Source: Litchfieldia salsa (GTDB lineage Bacteria; Bacillota; Bacilli; Bacillales; Bacillaceae_L). From it: a stretch of 64,000 bases of DNA. A program made the position numbers and the translations under genes. The DNA lies in the NCBI RefSeq assembly GCF_900104555.1, contig NZ_FNJU01000009.1, positions 116,450 to 180,449 on the forward strand, given 5' to 3'. Shown piece after piece: positions 45,398-53,660 of the stretch (position 1 is the stretch's first letter; each line of letters opens with the position of its first letter). The notes under the pieces were generated by a model, which saw only the letters and a list, made by a program, of their open reading frames with translations, ran no database searches and was not told the origin of the DNA.

Positions 45398-45601
45398 ATG
45401 TTTGTGATTGCAGGGGCCAGGTCAGAGATCATATTGATCCCAACAGAAAAAGGGAGAATACGTGTGGATATTTTCAATATCGATAATCAGTTTGAGGTTT
45501 ATGCGAGAAATGACCATCGTATGGTTGTTGAGCGTGGAAAGGTTAAGACAGAGTTAATTCAGGCTGCATTAGCTAGGTTAGATCGGAAGTCTATGGATTG
45601 A
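45398..45601 (+). CDS. Small conserved-looking hypothetical protein
   Basis: The 67-residue protein has a predicted beta-rich N-terminus (IILIPTEKGRIRVDIFNI, FEVYARND) and a helical C-terminus (KTELIQAALARLD). ATG at 45398 follows GGAAGGATGG; an ATG four codons upstream has no such site. A hairpin terminator follows. I do not recognise the family. It is transcribed alone, on the same strand as the small peptide. Confidence 0.6.
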   Translation: MFVIAGARSEIILIPTEKGRIRVDIFNIDNQFEVYARNDHRMVVERGKVKTELIQAALARLDRKSMD

Positions 45602-45611
45602 TGCTACACTA

Positions 45612-45637
45612 CCCCTAACCATAATAATCATTAGGGG
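45612..45637. terminator. Hairpin terminator
   Basis: CCCCTAA and TTAGGGG form a stem around a 12-base loop, 11 bases after the preceding stop codon. Confidence 0.65.
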
Positions 45638-45697
45638 GGATTCTTTACCACGTGGGTAGAGCATATAGGAGCTATAGTAATACTCTAAAATAGGGAT

Positions 45698-45853
45698 CTA
45701 TGAAACCTTGTTTAAGAGCACTTTTAGAATAATCTTATCTAACTCTTCACTCAAACGGATTGTTTGCGGCGAGTTTAGTCCTTCTTTTAAACCACACTTT
45801 ATCAATTTCAATCTAAGTTTCTCTATATCTTTATAGATCTCTTCAGTAATCAT
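45698..45853 (-). CDS. Spo0E-family aspartyl-phosphate phosphatase
   Basis: The 51-residue protein is of Spo0E/YisI size. It has a helix-loop-helix plan: IEKLRLKLIKCGLKEGLNSP, then the signature LSEELDKII, matching the family motif S-x-x-L-D. These proteins dephosphorylate Spo0A~P and delay sporulation. ATG at 45853 follows AGGAGA by ten bases. It is transcribed alone. Confidence 0.82.
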   Translation of the reverse strand: MITEEIYKDIEKLRLKLIKCGLKEGLNSPQTIRLSEELDKIILKVLLNKVS

Positions 45854-45977
45854 TTGATCATTTTCTCCTAGATGTGATTATTTATGACTATCTTACATAA
45901 AAATACATGGAAATAAAATAGGAATATTGTAGGATAAACATCCTATATAACTTATTACCCTCATAATTTGTCGAAAG

Positions 45978-46133
45978 TTATTTACTTTTGTTTAATCTAT
46001 TTATTTTATTACTATGTGCAATCACCTTTTGTATTAATTTCTCCTTTATTTGTTCATCAAGACAATCTTTAAGTAGCGTTTTGTAGTACTTAATATGTAA
46101 GGTATGCCAGATGATGAATACACGTTTTAACAC
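45978..46133 (-). CDS. Small hypothetical protein next to the Spo0E-like gene
   Basis: The 51-codon ORF starts at GTG with GGGGTGA placed six bases upstream. The product is basic and helical (WHTLHIKYYKTLLKDCLDEQ, then KEKLIQKVIAHSNKINRL). It lies 124 bases upstream of the Spo0E-like gene on the same strand. The ribosome binding site and clean frame favour a real gene. Family not recognised. Confidence 0.5.
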   Translation of the reverse strand: MLKRVFIIWHTLHIKYYKTLLKDCLDEQIKEKLIQKVIAHSNKINRLNKSK

Positions 46134-46348
46134 TACAGATCACCCCAAAATCATAAGAAGAATAAGTTCATCATGTACGTTTAATAGATATCGGCGAAAA
46201 ATGTCGAAGTTTTAATAGGTCTATTTTCACGTTTTAGTCGAATATTTATTCAGTGGGAAGAATAAAATGAGCGATTAGGGAATTTATGTTAGCATTAGAG
46301 GAAACGATGACTTACAATAATTGGAGATAAGTAAGTATTGGAGGGTTA

Positions 46349-46783
46349 ATGATGGTTGTTGAAGATTCTACTAGTCCACTGAATTTCATCTTGGTATTAG
46401 GTATCGGTATACTGTTAGTGCATGCGTTCGATATCATCATCAGAAAACGGTTAAAGGTCGAGAGAAAAAAGTTCTTTTCATACAACTATGTTAATGAAAA
46501 ACATAAGAAGATTGACATTACAATTAGAATTATCGCAGCAGCTTGTATTTTGTTAACAATCCCCTTAAACATGACGAGAGCTCCTGGAGATGCGGACTTA
46601 TATTTTCAACCATGGGTGATCATTATTATTTTTCTTTCTATCACTGAAATAGTTAGAGCCGTTATGGAACGAAAGTATGCAGAAAATCCTAATGCATTTA
46701 AAGTCACCATTAGTAATTATTTATTTTCCTTCACCATATTTGCACTCGTATTATACTTAACGGGCTTCTTTAAATTATTATAA
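46349..46783 (+). CDS. DUF4181-type membrane protein
   Basis: The 144-residue protein has four membrane segments and the FNYV-like block KKFFSYNYVNEKHKKID typical of DUF4181. The segments are near residues 11-30, 54-72, 85-105 and 120-140. It starts at one of two adjacent ATG codons behind GGAGGGTTA. Function unknown. It is not linked in an obvious operon with its neighbours. Confidence 0.7.
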   Translation: MMVVEDSTSPLNFILVLGIGILLVHAFDIIIRKRLKVERKKFFSYNYVNEKHKKIDITIRIIAAACILLTIPLNMTRAPGDADLYFQPWVIIIIFLSITEIVRAVMERKYAENPNAFKVTISNYLFSFTIFALVLYLTGFFKLL

Positions 46784-46854
46784 ATTACTTGGGAGTATCA
46801 CACTCCCACTCTATTTTGGTAAAATATAACCAAACAAAACCACGGAGGCAATAC

Positions 46855-47241
46855 ATGAAACTGAATAAAATCCACCACATCGCCATCATATGCTCAAACT
46901 ACGAAAGATCAAAAGAATTCTACGTACATACGCTAGGTCTTACAATCGTGAAGGAAACGTTTCGTGCTGAACGAAATTCCTATAAATTAGATCTTGCGGT
47001 AGGAAACGAGTATCAGATCGAACTATTCTCCTTCCCTAACCCAGCTGAAAGACCTTCCTATCCTGAAGCACGTGGGTTGCGCCATCTTGCATTTGAAGTG
47101 GATGACCTCGACTCAGCCGTTAGTGAACTTGAGGAAAAAGGGATTGAAGTTGAACCGATTCGAATTGATGAAATCACGGAGAAACGCTTTACCTTTTTCG
47201 CAGATCCAGATGGACTGCCGTTAGAGCTTTATGAAAAATGA
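46855..47241 (+). CDS. VOC-family protein (GloA2/SMU1112c-like)
   Basis: The 128-residue vicinal oxygen chelate protein has paired beta-alpha-beta-beta-beta modules: KIHHIAIICSNYERSKEFY at the start, then LRHLAFEVDDLDSAV, and the C-terminal FFADPDGLPLELYE. His, Glu and Glu at metal positions are visible (HHIA, IELF, LELYE). It resembles GloA2-type glyoxalase-like proteins. ATG at 46855 follows CGGAGGCAATAC; the frame extends 22 codons upstream without a site. Confidence 0.85.
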   Translation: MKLNKIHHIAIICSNYERSKEFYVHTLGLTIVKETFRAERNSYKLDLAVGNEYQIELFSFPNPAERPSYPEARGLRHLAFEVDDLDSAVSELEEKGIEVEPIRIDEITEKRFTFFADPDGLPLELYEK

Positions 47242-47248
47242 TATACTT

Positions 47249-47282
47249 GATATCCTATTGCTGATTTGCGATAGGATTTTTT
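47249..47282 (+). terminator. Terminator of VOC gene
   Basis: ATCCTAT and ATAGGAT form a stem followed by TTTTTTG. Its sequence is nearly the same as the terminator at 49350-49385. Confidence 0.8.
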
Positions 47283-47301
47283 GTGCGTTGTATGTAAAAT
47301 G

Positions 47302-47510
47302 CAAATAGGCGGAGGTTTTCTGGTTATTTTCAGAATAGAGCTTTGGTCGGAGGAAATAAGCGGATTTTTTCCGGCTAAGTAAAGAAATACAACCCATATT
47401 CACTTTTTATAAGATAATAGGAGGAATCTTTCCTTCTATATTAATCGTTTCTCAGTGCTTGTTCCTTATAAGGGAAGGTTCTCCGCTTAATTTATCGAAC
47501 CCTGTCGATT
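47302..47510. repeat. GCGGA-type repeat, left copy
   Basis: The segment starts AAATAGGCGGAGGTTTTC, contains AAATAAGCGGATTTTTTCCG, and ends with CTCCGCTTAATTTATC. A related 210-base segment lies at 49122-49335, on the other side of the acyltransferase gene. The frame of that gene runs through its end, but this part is not coding. Confidence 0.65.
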
Positions 47511-47701
47511 TTGAACTTGAGGAAAAAGAAATGGATGTTGACCTGAGAATTTTGGGAAACGCTTTCCTTTTATGGGAATTACTGTGTGAAAGCCTTTATA
47601 TTCATAGGACTATTCCCCAATTTCCAAAAAAATTTTATTTTATAGTAGTCGGTAATCTGATAGTATATGAATTATACTTTTTCAAAAAGGAGACCACTAT
47701 A

Positions 47702-48910
47702 TTGAACAATAAACGGTTCTATGAACTAGATTCGCTTAGGGGTATAGCGGCAATATCTGTAGTTTTTCATCATTGTTTGCTAGCTTTTAGCGTTTTCTTA
47801 TTGGCTCACAAACACACCGCTGTAGAAAACATCTTCTTGAATATTTTCACATATTCACCTTTGCATATTTTATGGGCTGGTCATGAAGCTGTTATCCTAT
47901 TTTTCATATTAAGTGGTTTTGTGCTTGCTTTAGCTTTTCTTAAAGAAAATAAACCAACTTATCTAACATATATCATTAAGAGATTTTGTAGGATCTATTT
48001 ACCTTATATCATTACCATTTTTGTATCTATAGCCCTTTATTCTTTCTTAGGGCAAAATGACAATAAACAGTTAAGTTATTGGTTTAATGACATGTGGTCA
48101 AGTCCAGTCACATTTGAGACCCTTCTACATTTTTTACTAATGACGGGTATTGATACACATAATATAAATACCGTTACATGGACACTTGTGTTAGAACTAA
48201 GAATCTCTATTATTTTTCCATTTTTAATGTATTTTATTAATAGATATTCATTTACACCGTTGTTAACCTTCGGTGGTTTGGCATGGGCCTTAATCTATCT
48301 AGGCACAACTTATGCTTCATGGCATATCAATAATGGAATGATTGCAACATTTTTGGCTGTTTTTGCACAAACTGTTTACTATACGATTTTCTTTATTCTA
48401 GGGGCTCTTTTAGCAAAGTATTTGGATGTTGTGATTGCTTTCTTTAAACAAACGAGAAAAGCATATAAATACGTACTAATGACGCTTTGTATCATCCTTT
48501 ATACGATTGAATGGAACTTTCCAGTGCTTGGGCAATTGAAATATGCCGGCAACTTTGTCGCAAGTAAATTTATTATCGATTTCTTTATTTCCGTAGGAGT
48601 CATTATTTTATTCGTATTTGTCATATCAACCAAGGAACTTAAAACTTTCTTAAATAAAAAATCATTCCTTTTCCTAGGGAAAATTTCATATAGTTTATAT
48701 TTAATTCACCCTATTGTGTTATTAGTGTATGTATTTTTCTTTCAGAATTTATTACCACTTTATTCTATCATCATAGTTGTACCATTGCTTTCAGTCTTAC
48801 TTTCAGTTGTTTATTATCAATATGTTGAATTACCTTCAATGACTTTAGGGAAAAAACTAACGAGTATTAAGCTACTAAAAGTAAAAGTGAAAATGGAGAA
48901 ATCAGCTTAG
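47702..48910 (+). CDS. Acyltransferase family 3 membrane protein (OafA/YrhL-like)
   Basis: The 402-residue integral membrane acyltransferase begins with the family motif RFYELDSLRGIAAISVVFHH, whose His is catalytic, followed by about ten membrane helices. WAGHEAVILFFILSGFVLAL and RFCRIYLPYI are further landmarks. It probably acylates a surface polysaccharide or lipid. TTG at 47702 fits AAGGAG nine bases upstream. The open frame extends 81 codons further through a repeat element and is rejected there. Confidence 0.85.
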   Translation: MNNKRFYELDSLRGIAAISVVFHHCLLAFSVFLLAHKHTAVENIFLNIFTYSPLHILWAGHEAVILFFILSGFVLALAFLKENKPTYLTYIIKRFCRIYLPYIITIFVSIALYSFLGQNDNKQLSYWFNDMWSSPVTFETLLHFLLMTGIDTHNINTVTWTLVLELRISIIFPFLMYFINRYSFTPLLTFGGLAWALIYLGTTYASWHINNGMIATFLAVFAQTVYYTIFFILGALLAKYLDVVIAFFKQTRKAYKYVLMTLCIILYTIEWNFPVLGQLKYAGNFVASKFIIDFFISVGVIILFVFVISTKELKTFLNKKSFLFLGKISYSLYLIHPIVLLVYVFFFQNLLPLYSIIIVVPLLSVLLSVVYYQYVELPSMTLGKKLTSIKLLKVKVKMEKSA

Positions 48911-48989
48911 CCTAGAGTGTCAGTTTCCTTTTTGGAATTGATGCTCTTTTTTATTGGTGAAGGGCTGATGGCTGGGGTATCTGCGTGCT

Positions 48990-49085
48990 GCTGCTTTTAA
49001 AACATGCAGGCTGAATGCACTCCGCGTCGGTGGGTGACAAGTAGCCCGCTGGAGTCTCCGGGTCTTCAGCCTGCTTGTAAGTAAC
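48990..49085. repeat. MITE-like element, copy C (internally deleted)
   Basis: Only the outer core remains: CAGGCTGAATGCACTCCGCG to GGTCTTCAGCCTGCTTGTAA. The middle, including one arm of the palindrome, is missing, and the termini are not recognisable. Confidence 0.55.
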
Positions 49086-49121
49086 ATTTTAATGGTTTGT
49101 CTAAACATCATATATTTACAA

Positions 49122-49335
49122 AAATAAGCGGAGGGTTTCCGGTTATTTTTCAGAGGAAGGTTGGTTTGGTGGAAATAGGCGGAGGGTTTCCGCCTAAGCA
49201 GAGAAAAACTATTCATTTTCACTTTTTTTGAGCAAATAGGCGGAATGTTTCCGTCTATCTAAGCGATTTACTGTGCTAGTCCTAAATTAAGGGAAGTTTC
49301 TCCGCTTATTTATTAAACCAGTTTGAATTCGAACC
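49122..49335. repeat. GCGGA-type repeat, right copy
   Basis: The segment contains AATAAGCGGAGGGTTTCCGG, AAATAGGCGGAGGGTTTCCG and AAATAGGCGGAATGTTTCCG, then TTCTCCGCTTATTTATTAAA. It matches the left copy at 47302-47510 over about 200 bases. Confidence 0.65.
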
Positions 49336-49349
49336 TAAATAGTCTCAAA

Positions 49350-49385
49350 AAATCCTATTGCTGACCCGCAATAGGATTTTTTCAT
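49350..49385. terminator. Hairpin terminator
   Basis: AATCCTATTG and CAATAGGATT form a stem followed by TTTTC on the plus strand and preceded by AAAAA, so it may serve both strands, including the YjcZ-type gene. Confidence 0.75.
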
Positions 49386-49398
49386 TTATAAGTTTATT

Positions 49399-49521
49399 TT
49401 ATAACCAAGAAGCACCAACGATGATTAATAAAATGAACAATACAACGATCAATACGAATGGGTTCATACCACCAACTGGAGCTGCTGCAACAGGAGCTGC
49501 GTAACCATATCCACAATGCAT
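49399..49521 (-). CDS. YjcZ-family sporulation peptide
   Basis: The 40-residue peptide has a short Gly/Tyr/Ala N-terminus (MHCGYGYAAPVAAAPVGGMN) and the family's hydrophobic tail FVLIVVLFILLIIVGASW. Such peptides (YjcZ, SscA) are made late in sporulation. It starts at ATG behind GGAGGTGAAGT. It is monocistronic with a downstream terminator. Confidence 0.85.
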   Translation of the reverse strand: MHCGYGYAAPVAAAPVGGMNPFVLIVVLFILLIIVGASWL

Positions 49522-49642
49522 TTTTACTTCACCTCCACTCTAGTCACTTTACAACATATGTAGAGGGTGAGCATTATGACTAGACGTTTGACCTAGAGAT
49601 ACGAGCCTATTTTTGTTTGGCGCAGCAGAGAATCAAAACTTT

Positions 49643-49848
49643 GACTCTTTTCTAAAAGAGTGTTAATTTATGCAAAATTACTAGCACTAGTCGATGGAAC
49701 GTAAGGTGTGAGACTCCTGTGGGATGCGCAGGACTGATGAGACCCTACAGGAGCTTGCAACGAAAGGTTCAGCCCTACACCAAGGATCACACCTGGAGTG
49801 GAAATCGACTACTACCTTCAGGTAACAGCACCTTTTACGTGGTTACCC
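49643..49848. mobile_element. MITE-like element, copy D (reverse orientation)
   Basis: This 206-bp copy in inverted orientation has degenerate ends (GACTCTTTTCTAAAAGAG and TTTTACGTGGTTACCC). Its core holds GAGACTCCTGTGGGATG and GAGACCCTACAGGAGCTTGC. It lies between the YjcZ-type and YvrJ genes. Confidence 0.6.
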
Positions 49849-49854
49849 ATTATG

Positions 49855-50019
49855 TTAAATAATCTTCTTCACCTGATATTGCTCAGGGGCCATGTGATCA
49901 GAAAGGGATTGAATTGAATCAATCAGGGTATCTAACTTCGTCTCAATTCGATGAAGAAGATAGAACGTGACGATGATCGGAAATCCGATTTCTTGAATAA
50001 ATGGAATCCATTGCTCCAT
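49855..50019 (-). CDS. YvrJ-family protein
   Basis: The 54-residue protein has one membrane helix (IPFIQEIGFPIIVTFYLLHR) and a short amphipathic tail, as in YvrJ. These small proteins commonly accompany DUF2922 and DUF1659 genes, as here (50267-50737). ATG at 50019 follows AAAGGAGGCAACCTT. Function unknown. Confidence 0.82.
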   Translation of the reverse strand: MEQWIPFIQEIGFPIIVTFYLLHRIETKLDTLIDSIQSLSDHMAPEQYQVKKII

Positions 50020-50045
50020 AAGGTTGCCTCCTTTCTATTTGAAAT

Positions 50046-50160
50046 GCGCAAGGCGCCTCGTTCAGCCCCGACAGGCATAAGGCGAATCACGCAGGAAACC
50101 TTGGTTTCTGAAGTGATTTGACTTATGACCCCGAGGGGCTAGGCGCCTGGAGCTAGACAC
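50046..50160. repeat. Dispersed repeat family 3 (AGGCGCCT element)
   Basis: About 115 bases start AAGGCGCCTCGTTCAGCCCC and end GGGGCTAGGCGCCTGGAGC, imperfect inverted ends, with CATAAGGCGAATC and GATTTGACTTATG pairing inside. It has the form of a Bacillaceae intergenic repeat. It lies between YvrJ and DUF2922 genes, so it may break that operon. Confidence 0.65.
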
Positions 50161-50266
50161 GATAACAAAGTTTACTATTTACCAATTTTAATTATTAGAA
50201 AAAGCCCATCCCCCACAGACTGTCGTCATGATGTCTTAGGGGACAGACTCTTATGATAAATGCTTA

Positions 50267-50485
50267 TTAACCAATAACCACTTCTGTTACATTTCGCTCA
50301 ACCACACGTGCTCCGCGCTTGTCAGTGAAATCACCACCAGCTGAGTAAAACACGTTTGATGCGATAATTGCGTCCATTGCTGATGCTAATGCAACTTGGT
50401 CTACAGGCTCGATTGGGTTTTCGATTGTTACCTTCGCAATTTTTCCATCAGCTGTACCAAAGCTCATTTCTAATGTTTTTGCCAT
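50267..50485 (-). CDS. DUF2922 family protein
   Basis: The 72-residue protein has the DUF2922 plan: LEMSFGTADGKIAKVTIENP, then VDQVALASAMDAIIASNVF and a final VTEVVIG. ATG follows AAGGAGGGACCTTATATGGC-type spacing. It is encoded 40 bases after the DUF1659 gene and belongs to the same transcript. Function unknown. Confidence 0.82.
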   Translation of the reverse strand: MAKTLEMSFGTADGKIAKVTIENPIEPVDQVALASAMDAIIASNVFYSAGGDFTDKRGARVVERNVTEVVIG

Positions 50486-50524
50486 ATAAGGTCCCTCCTT
50501 TCTTCATTAATTCATAATCCAAAT

Positions 50525-50737
50525 TTAGATCAAGTCATGTGAATCATTACGAACGAACCCCGCGTTCTTCAGGCTTTGAAGACCTAAGATTGCTGATGCC
50601 GCTGCGAAAAGCTGTTCAGGTGTAGAAGTTGTTTTCACGTTGTAGTTCTTGTTCTTGTACTTCATTTCACCCTTCTCATCGACACCAAGCTCAAATACTA
50701 AACGTAGTTGTGAACTTGCTAAGAATTGCTCTGCCAT
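50525..50737 (-). CDS. DUF1659 family protein
   Basis: The 70-residue protein reads MAEQFLASSQLRLVFELGVD and includes KNKNYNVKTTSTPEQLFAAA, matching DUF1659. ATG at 50737 is behind AAGGAGGTGGTAAAC; an upstream in-frame ATG is ahead of that site. It is the first gene of the DUF1659-DUF2922-YvrJ set. Confidence 0.82.
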   Translation of the reverse strand: MAEQFLASSQLRLVFELGVDEKGEMKYKNKNYNVKTTSTPEQLFAAASAILGLQSLKNAGFVRNDSHDLI

Positions 50738-50812
50738 GTTTACCACCTCCTTCACACTAGTTATAGGGTTGGAGGTGGAAAAAGGGTTATTTCATTTAAG
50801 TTTTTTTATAAA

Positions 50813-50960
50813 GGCTGTTTTCATATGAATTGTGCTATGGAGACGTAGCCAGTGAGCCTCCTCACAGCATAACTCCTGCGGGGCCTAGCTTTGGCCACTT
50901 GTCCCGCAGGAGTCTACGTGTATTCAGCTCGCTTGTACTACCGTTTGATTAATGTCTAAT
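50813..50960. repeat. MITE-like element, copy E (truncated)
   Basis: The left end GGCTGTTTTCATATGAATTG is kept, and the core palindrome is complete (AACTCCTGCGGGGCCTAG and GTCCCGCAGGAGTCTACG). The right terminus is not clear. The rest of the 450-base gap (50738-51186) holds no gene apart from a lone family 1 arm at 51034-51048. Confidence 0.55.
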
Positions 50961-51033
50961 AGTCTCCTTGATTCTTCTAATAAGCTTGTGAACTCGGCCA
51001 AGGATTTTGGTTTTATTATTTCAATGGATGACG

Positions 51034-51048
51034 CACGAGAACCGTCCC
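51034..51048. repeat. Palindromic repeat family 1, single arm
   Basis: CACGAGAACCGTCCC stands alone, followed by TATGCACCACCC, 140 bases before the TauE gene. Confidence 0.6.
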
Positions 51049-51186
51049 TATGCACCACCCATGCACCGTTTAAAAACGCCCATGGATTAGGCTTTTTCAT
51101 TAAAAAAATTTTTTTGTTTACAAATCTAACTTTTATAACATATAATCCTGATAAGAATACTTAGGATTAAGGGTGGCGGAGTAAAA

Positions 51187-52071
51187 ATGAATAAGCTTAT
51201 TGTTTTTTCAATCATTGGTTTTCTAGCACAACTTGTTGACGGTTCTTTGGGGATGGGTTTTGGTGCCACATCCGCTTCATTATTACTAATGTTTGGCATA
51301 GCTCCAGCCGTTGCCTCCGCCTCCATTCATATGGCTGAGATTGCTACAACAGCAGCTTCAGGAGCATCTCATATTTGGTTCAAAAATGTTGACCGGAACA
51401 TCTTATTTAAGTTAACAATTCCTGGAGCTATTAGTGCATTTGTTGGAGCAGCATTTCTTAGCAGTATACCAGCAGATAAAATAAAACCTTTTATTTCAAT
51501 CTTTCTTATCCTATTAGGCATCTATATTTTAGTAAGATTTCTGTTCTTTAATCATTCATCATCTAGTGACCAGTCCAAAACTTTCTCAAAAAAATTTATG
51601 ACTCCATTAGGGTTAGTTGGAGGATTCTTTGATGCTGTTGGCGGTGGAGGATGGGGACCAATTACTACTCCAATTTTGCTTTCCAGAAAAGGGATCGCAC
51701 CTAATAAGGTGATTGGAACAGTTGCTACTAGTGAGTTTGCAGTCGCCGTATCAGCCACATTAGGATTCGTTTTGTTCCTAGGTGTAGAACACTTCCAATG
51801 GCTTTGGGTTGCTGCCTTCATGATTGGGGGAGTTATTGCCGCACCAATCGCAGCATATCTAGTAAGAATCATCCCTTCTTACATGCTAGGGGTTTTAGTA
51901 GGAGGCTTAATTATCTTTACAAACTCGATCACATTAATTAAAACCCAAGGTTTATCTCATTCCTGGGCAACATTATCCTATGTGGTTATATTTTCAATAT
52001 GGATTTTATCCATTTTATATCAACTGAAGAATCGTAAGAATTATATTACGCTTGAGGGTCAAGTTGAATAG
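51187..52071 (+). CDS. TauE/SafE-family sulfite/anion exporter
   Basis: The 294-residue protein has about eight membrane helices and the duplicated TauE/SafE motif: GFLAQLVDGSLGMGFGATSA in the first half and GLVGGFFDAVGGGGWGP in the second. Members export sulfite, sulfoacetate or related anions. ATG follows GGGTGGCGGAGTAAAA. It is transcribed alone and ends at a terminator shared with the convergent gene. Confidence 0.88.
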   Translation: MNKLIVFSIIGFLAQLVDGSLGMGFGATSASLLLMFGIAPAVASASIHMAEIATTAASGASHIWFKNVDRNILFKLTIPGAISAFVGAAFLSSIPADKIKPFISIFLILLGIYILVRFLFFNHSSSSDQSKTFSKKFMTPLGLVGGFFDAVGGGGWGPITTPILLSRKGIAPNKVIGTVATSEFAVAVSATLGFVLFLGVEHFQWLWVAAFMIGGVIAAPIAAYLVRIIPSYMLGVLVGGLIIFTNSITLIKTQGLSHSWATLSYVVIFSIWILSILYQLKNRKNYITLEGQVE

Positions 52072-52166
52072 GCAACAGGGCTTGGGTGGAATTTGAAATG
52101 TTCGACCAGGCAATATAAAATTCCCCTGACAAAGAGGTATTGTTTAAAACGACGGTACCTTTTTTC

Positions 52167-52199
52167 TATATTCAAAAAAAGACCCCAAAAGAGGTCTTT
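52167..52199. terminator. Bidirectional terminator
   Basis: AAAAAAAGACC and GGTCTTT pair around CCAAAAGA, between the convergent TauE and metallo-hydrolase genes. Confidence 0.75.
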
Positions 52200-52213
52200 G
52201 ATTATCTATCCTA

Positions 52214-52975
52214 TTAAAATCTGTATGCTGTACCATCATCTGGTACTAAAACATTAGACGAGATTCCTTGTTCACTAGCAAAGCCCTTTAATTCTTCTCT
52301 GGATAATGTCCAATGATTAACAGCTTCCATATGAACACAAATGATCTTTGCATCTGGAGCAGCCTTGGACACTTCATAAACATCCTCTTTCCCCATGACT
52401 AGTAATCCGCCTTCATGGAACTGATTTGCTCCAGCATTCACTACAATCACTTCTGGCTTATGTGTTCTGATCACTTCTTGAACACCCTTATACCAAACTG
52501 TATCACCTGCAACATATAACGTCTTCTCCTTATTGTGCTTAAACACAACACCACACACATCTCCTGCAAGCTTTAAGATTTCTCCTCTTCCATGCTCACC
52601 CTTTGTTTTCACTAAAGAGATTCCTTCAAAGACTGTGTCCTCTTGTAAAATCTCGATATTGTTGAAACCTGCGTCTTGAATTCTAGTCGCATCCTTTTCA
52701 TTTTGGACAAATATTTTCAGATTCTTCGGCAATACCTCTACCGCTTTTTCATCCCAATGATCAGGATGTGTATGAGTCACGATCACTGCATCAATACCCT
52801 CAATAATCTTGTCGATCGATATTGGCAATTCTACTAGTGGATTGTTTTGGTCCTGTCTGACTGAATTTGGGATCGGGGGATATGTTCCTTTTTCCGCTAA
52901 ATACGGATCAATTAAAAACTTTATCCCTGCAAATTCAACAATGATTGTTGCATTACGGATTTGCTGTATATTCAT
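52214..52975 (-). CDS. MBL-fold metallo-hydrolase
   Basis: The 253-residue metallo-beta-lactamase-fold protein has the metal motif THTHPDHWD with His68, His70, Asp72 and His73. Later ligands are in GEHGRG, VAGDTVW and CVHMEAVNHW. It resembles UlaG/YtkL-type small-molecule hydrolases. The substrate is unknown. It is divergent from the Lrp-type regulator, which may control it. Confidence 0.85.
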   Translation of the reverse strand: MNIQQIRNATIIVEFAGIKFLIDPYLAEKGTYPPIPNSVRQDQNNPLVELPISIDKIIEGIDAVIVTHTHPDHWDEKAVEVLPKNLKIFVQNEKDATRIQDAGFNNIEILQEDTVFEGISLVKTKGEHGRGEILKLAGDVCGVVFKHNKEKTLYVAGDTVWYKGVQEVIRTHKPEVIVVNAGANQFHEGGLLVMGKEDVYEVSKAAPDAKIICVHMEAVNHWTLSREELKGFASEQGISSNVLVPDDGTAYRF

Positions 52976-53104
52976 ATTAATAAGCTCCTTTTATTTGTAA
53001 ATTCCTTCGAACAGTGTATATTCTATACTATGAACAATGACGGATACATAGCTTAAATAAAGTCTTTTAGCGGTTTTACTTTATTTGTGAAAGGAGTTAA
53101 CGAA

Positions 53105-53512
53105 ATGTTAGATCATACAGATATGCTGATCATAAATGAACTATCCAAGAATAGTCGGATGACGATGAAAGAACTGGGTGAAAAAGTCCATTTAACTGGA
53201 CCAGCAGCTTCAGCAAGAGTGACGAAATTAGAGGAACAAGGGGTCATTGAGGGCTACACCATTACCGTTAATCAAGTTAAATTAGGGTATCATATACATG
53301 CTTTTCTAACCATTATTACTCAAAGCATGAATCATAAACCATACTTAGCATTTATCAAAACGCAGGAAGAATACCTCGTGCGAAACTATAAAATCAGTGG
53401 AGATGGTTGTTACCTTCTTGAATGTAAATTTCCATCTAATGAAATAATGAGTCAATATTTAGAAGAGTTAAACGAGCATGCTAACTATAAATTATCCATT
53501 GTTATTAGTTAG
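53105..53512 (+). CDS. Lrp/AsnC-family transcriptional regulator
   Basis: The 135-residue protein has an N-terminal winged HTH (LDHTDMLIINELSKNSRMTM, then VHLTGPAASARVTKLEEQG) and a C-terminal RAM-type ligand domain. ATG at 53105 follows AAAGGAGTTAACG; the upstream ATG at 53087 precedes that site. It lies divergent to the metallo-hydrolase gene across a 130-base gap. Confidence 0.9.
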   Translation: MLDHTDMLIINELSKNSRMTMKELGEKVHLTGPAASARVTKLEEQGVIEGYTITVNQVKLGYHIHAFLTIITQSMNHKPYLAFIKTQEEYLVRNYKISGDGCYLLECKFPSNEIMSQYLEELNEHANYKLSIVIS

Positions 53513-53516
53513 AACA

Positions 53517-53627
53517 GGGGACGGTTCTCGCGCCCCATTTCTGCTCTTGTTTATGATTTAAATAAATGAACCTTCATCAAGCGTAATCTTTTAAGTGATT
53601 TTCCACTGAGACATCGGAACCGTCCCC
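53517..53627. repeat. Palindromic repeat family 1, diverged
   Basis: GGGGACGGTTCTCGCGCCCC and CATCGGAACCGTCCCC are about 75 bases apart. It lies between convergent genes. Confidence 0.65.
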
Positions 53628-53636
53628 AAATTTAAA

Positions 53637-53658
53637 AACCCCACCGAGGTGGAGTTAA
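53637..53658. terminator. Hairpin terminator
   Basis: AACCCCACC and GGTGGAGTT form a tight stem with a GA loop, just beyond the stop of the Gln-rich protein gene. Confidence 0.65.
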
Positions 53659-53660
53659 GA

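Noticed and set aside
47459..47701. 81-codon N-terminal extension of the acyltransferase
   Set aside because: The family begins at the RFYELDSLRG motif, AAGGAG precedes TTG 47702, and the extension lies in a repeat element.
48920..49222. 100-codon minus-strand ORF
   Set aside because: It reads through a GCGGA-type repeat and a MITE-like core; the composition is repeat-derived.
50952..51164. 70-codon plus-strand ORF before the TauE gene
   Set aside because: It spans the end of a MITE-like copy and a family 1 arm and lacks a ribosome binding site.
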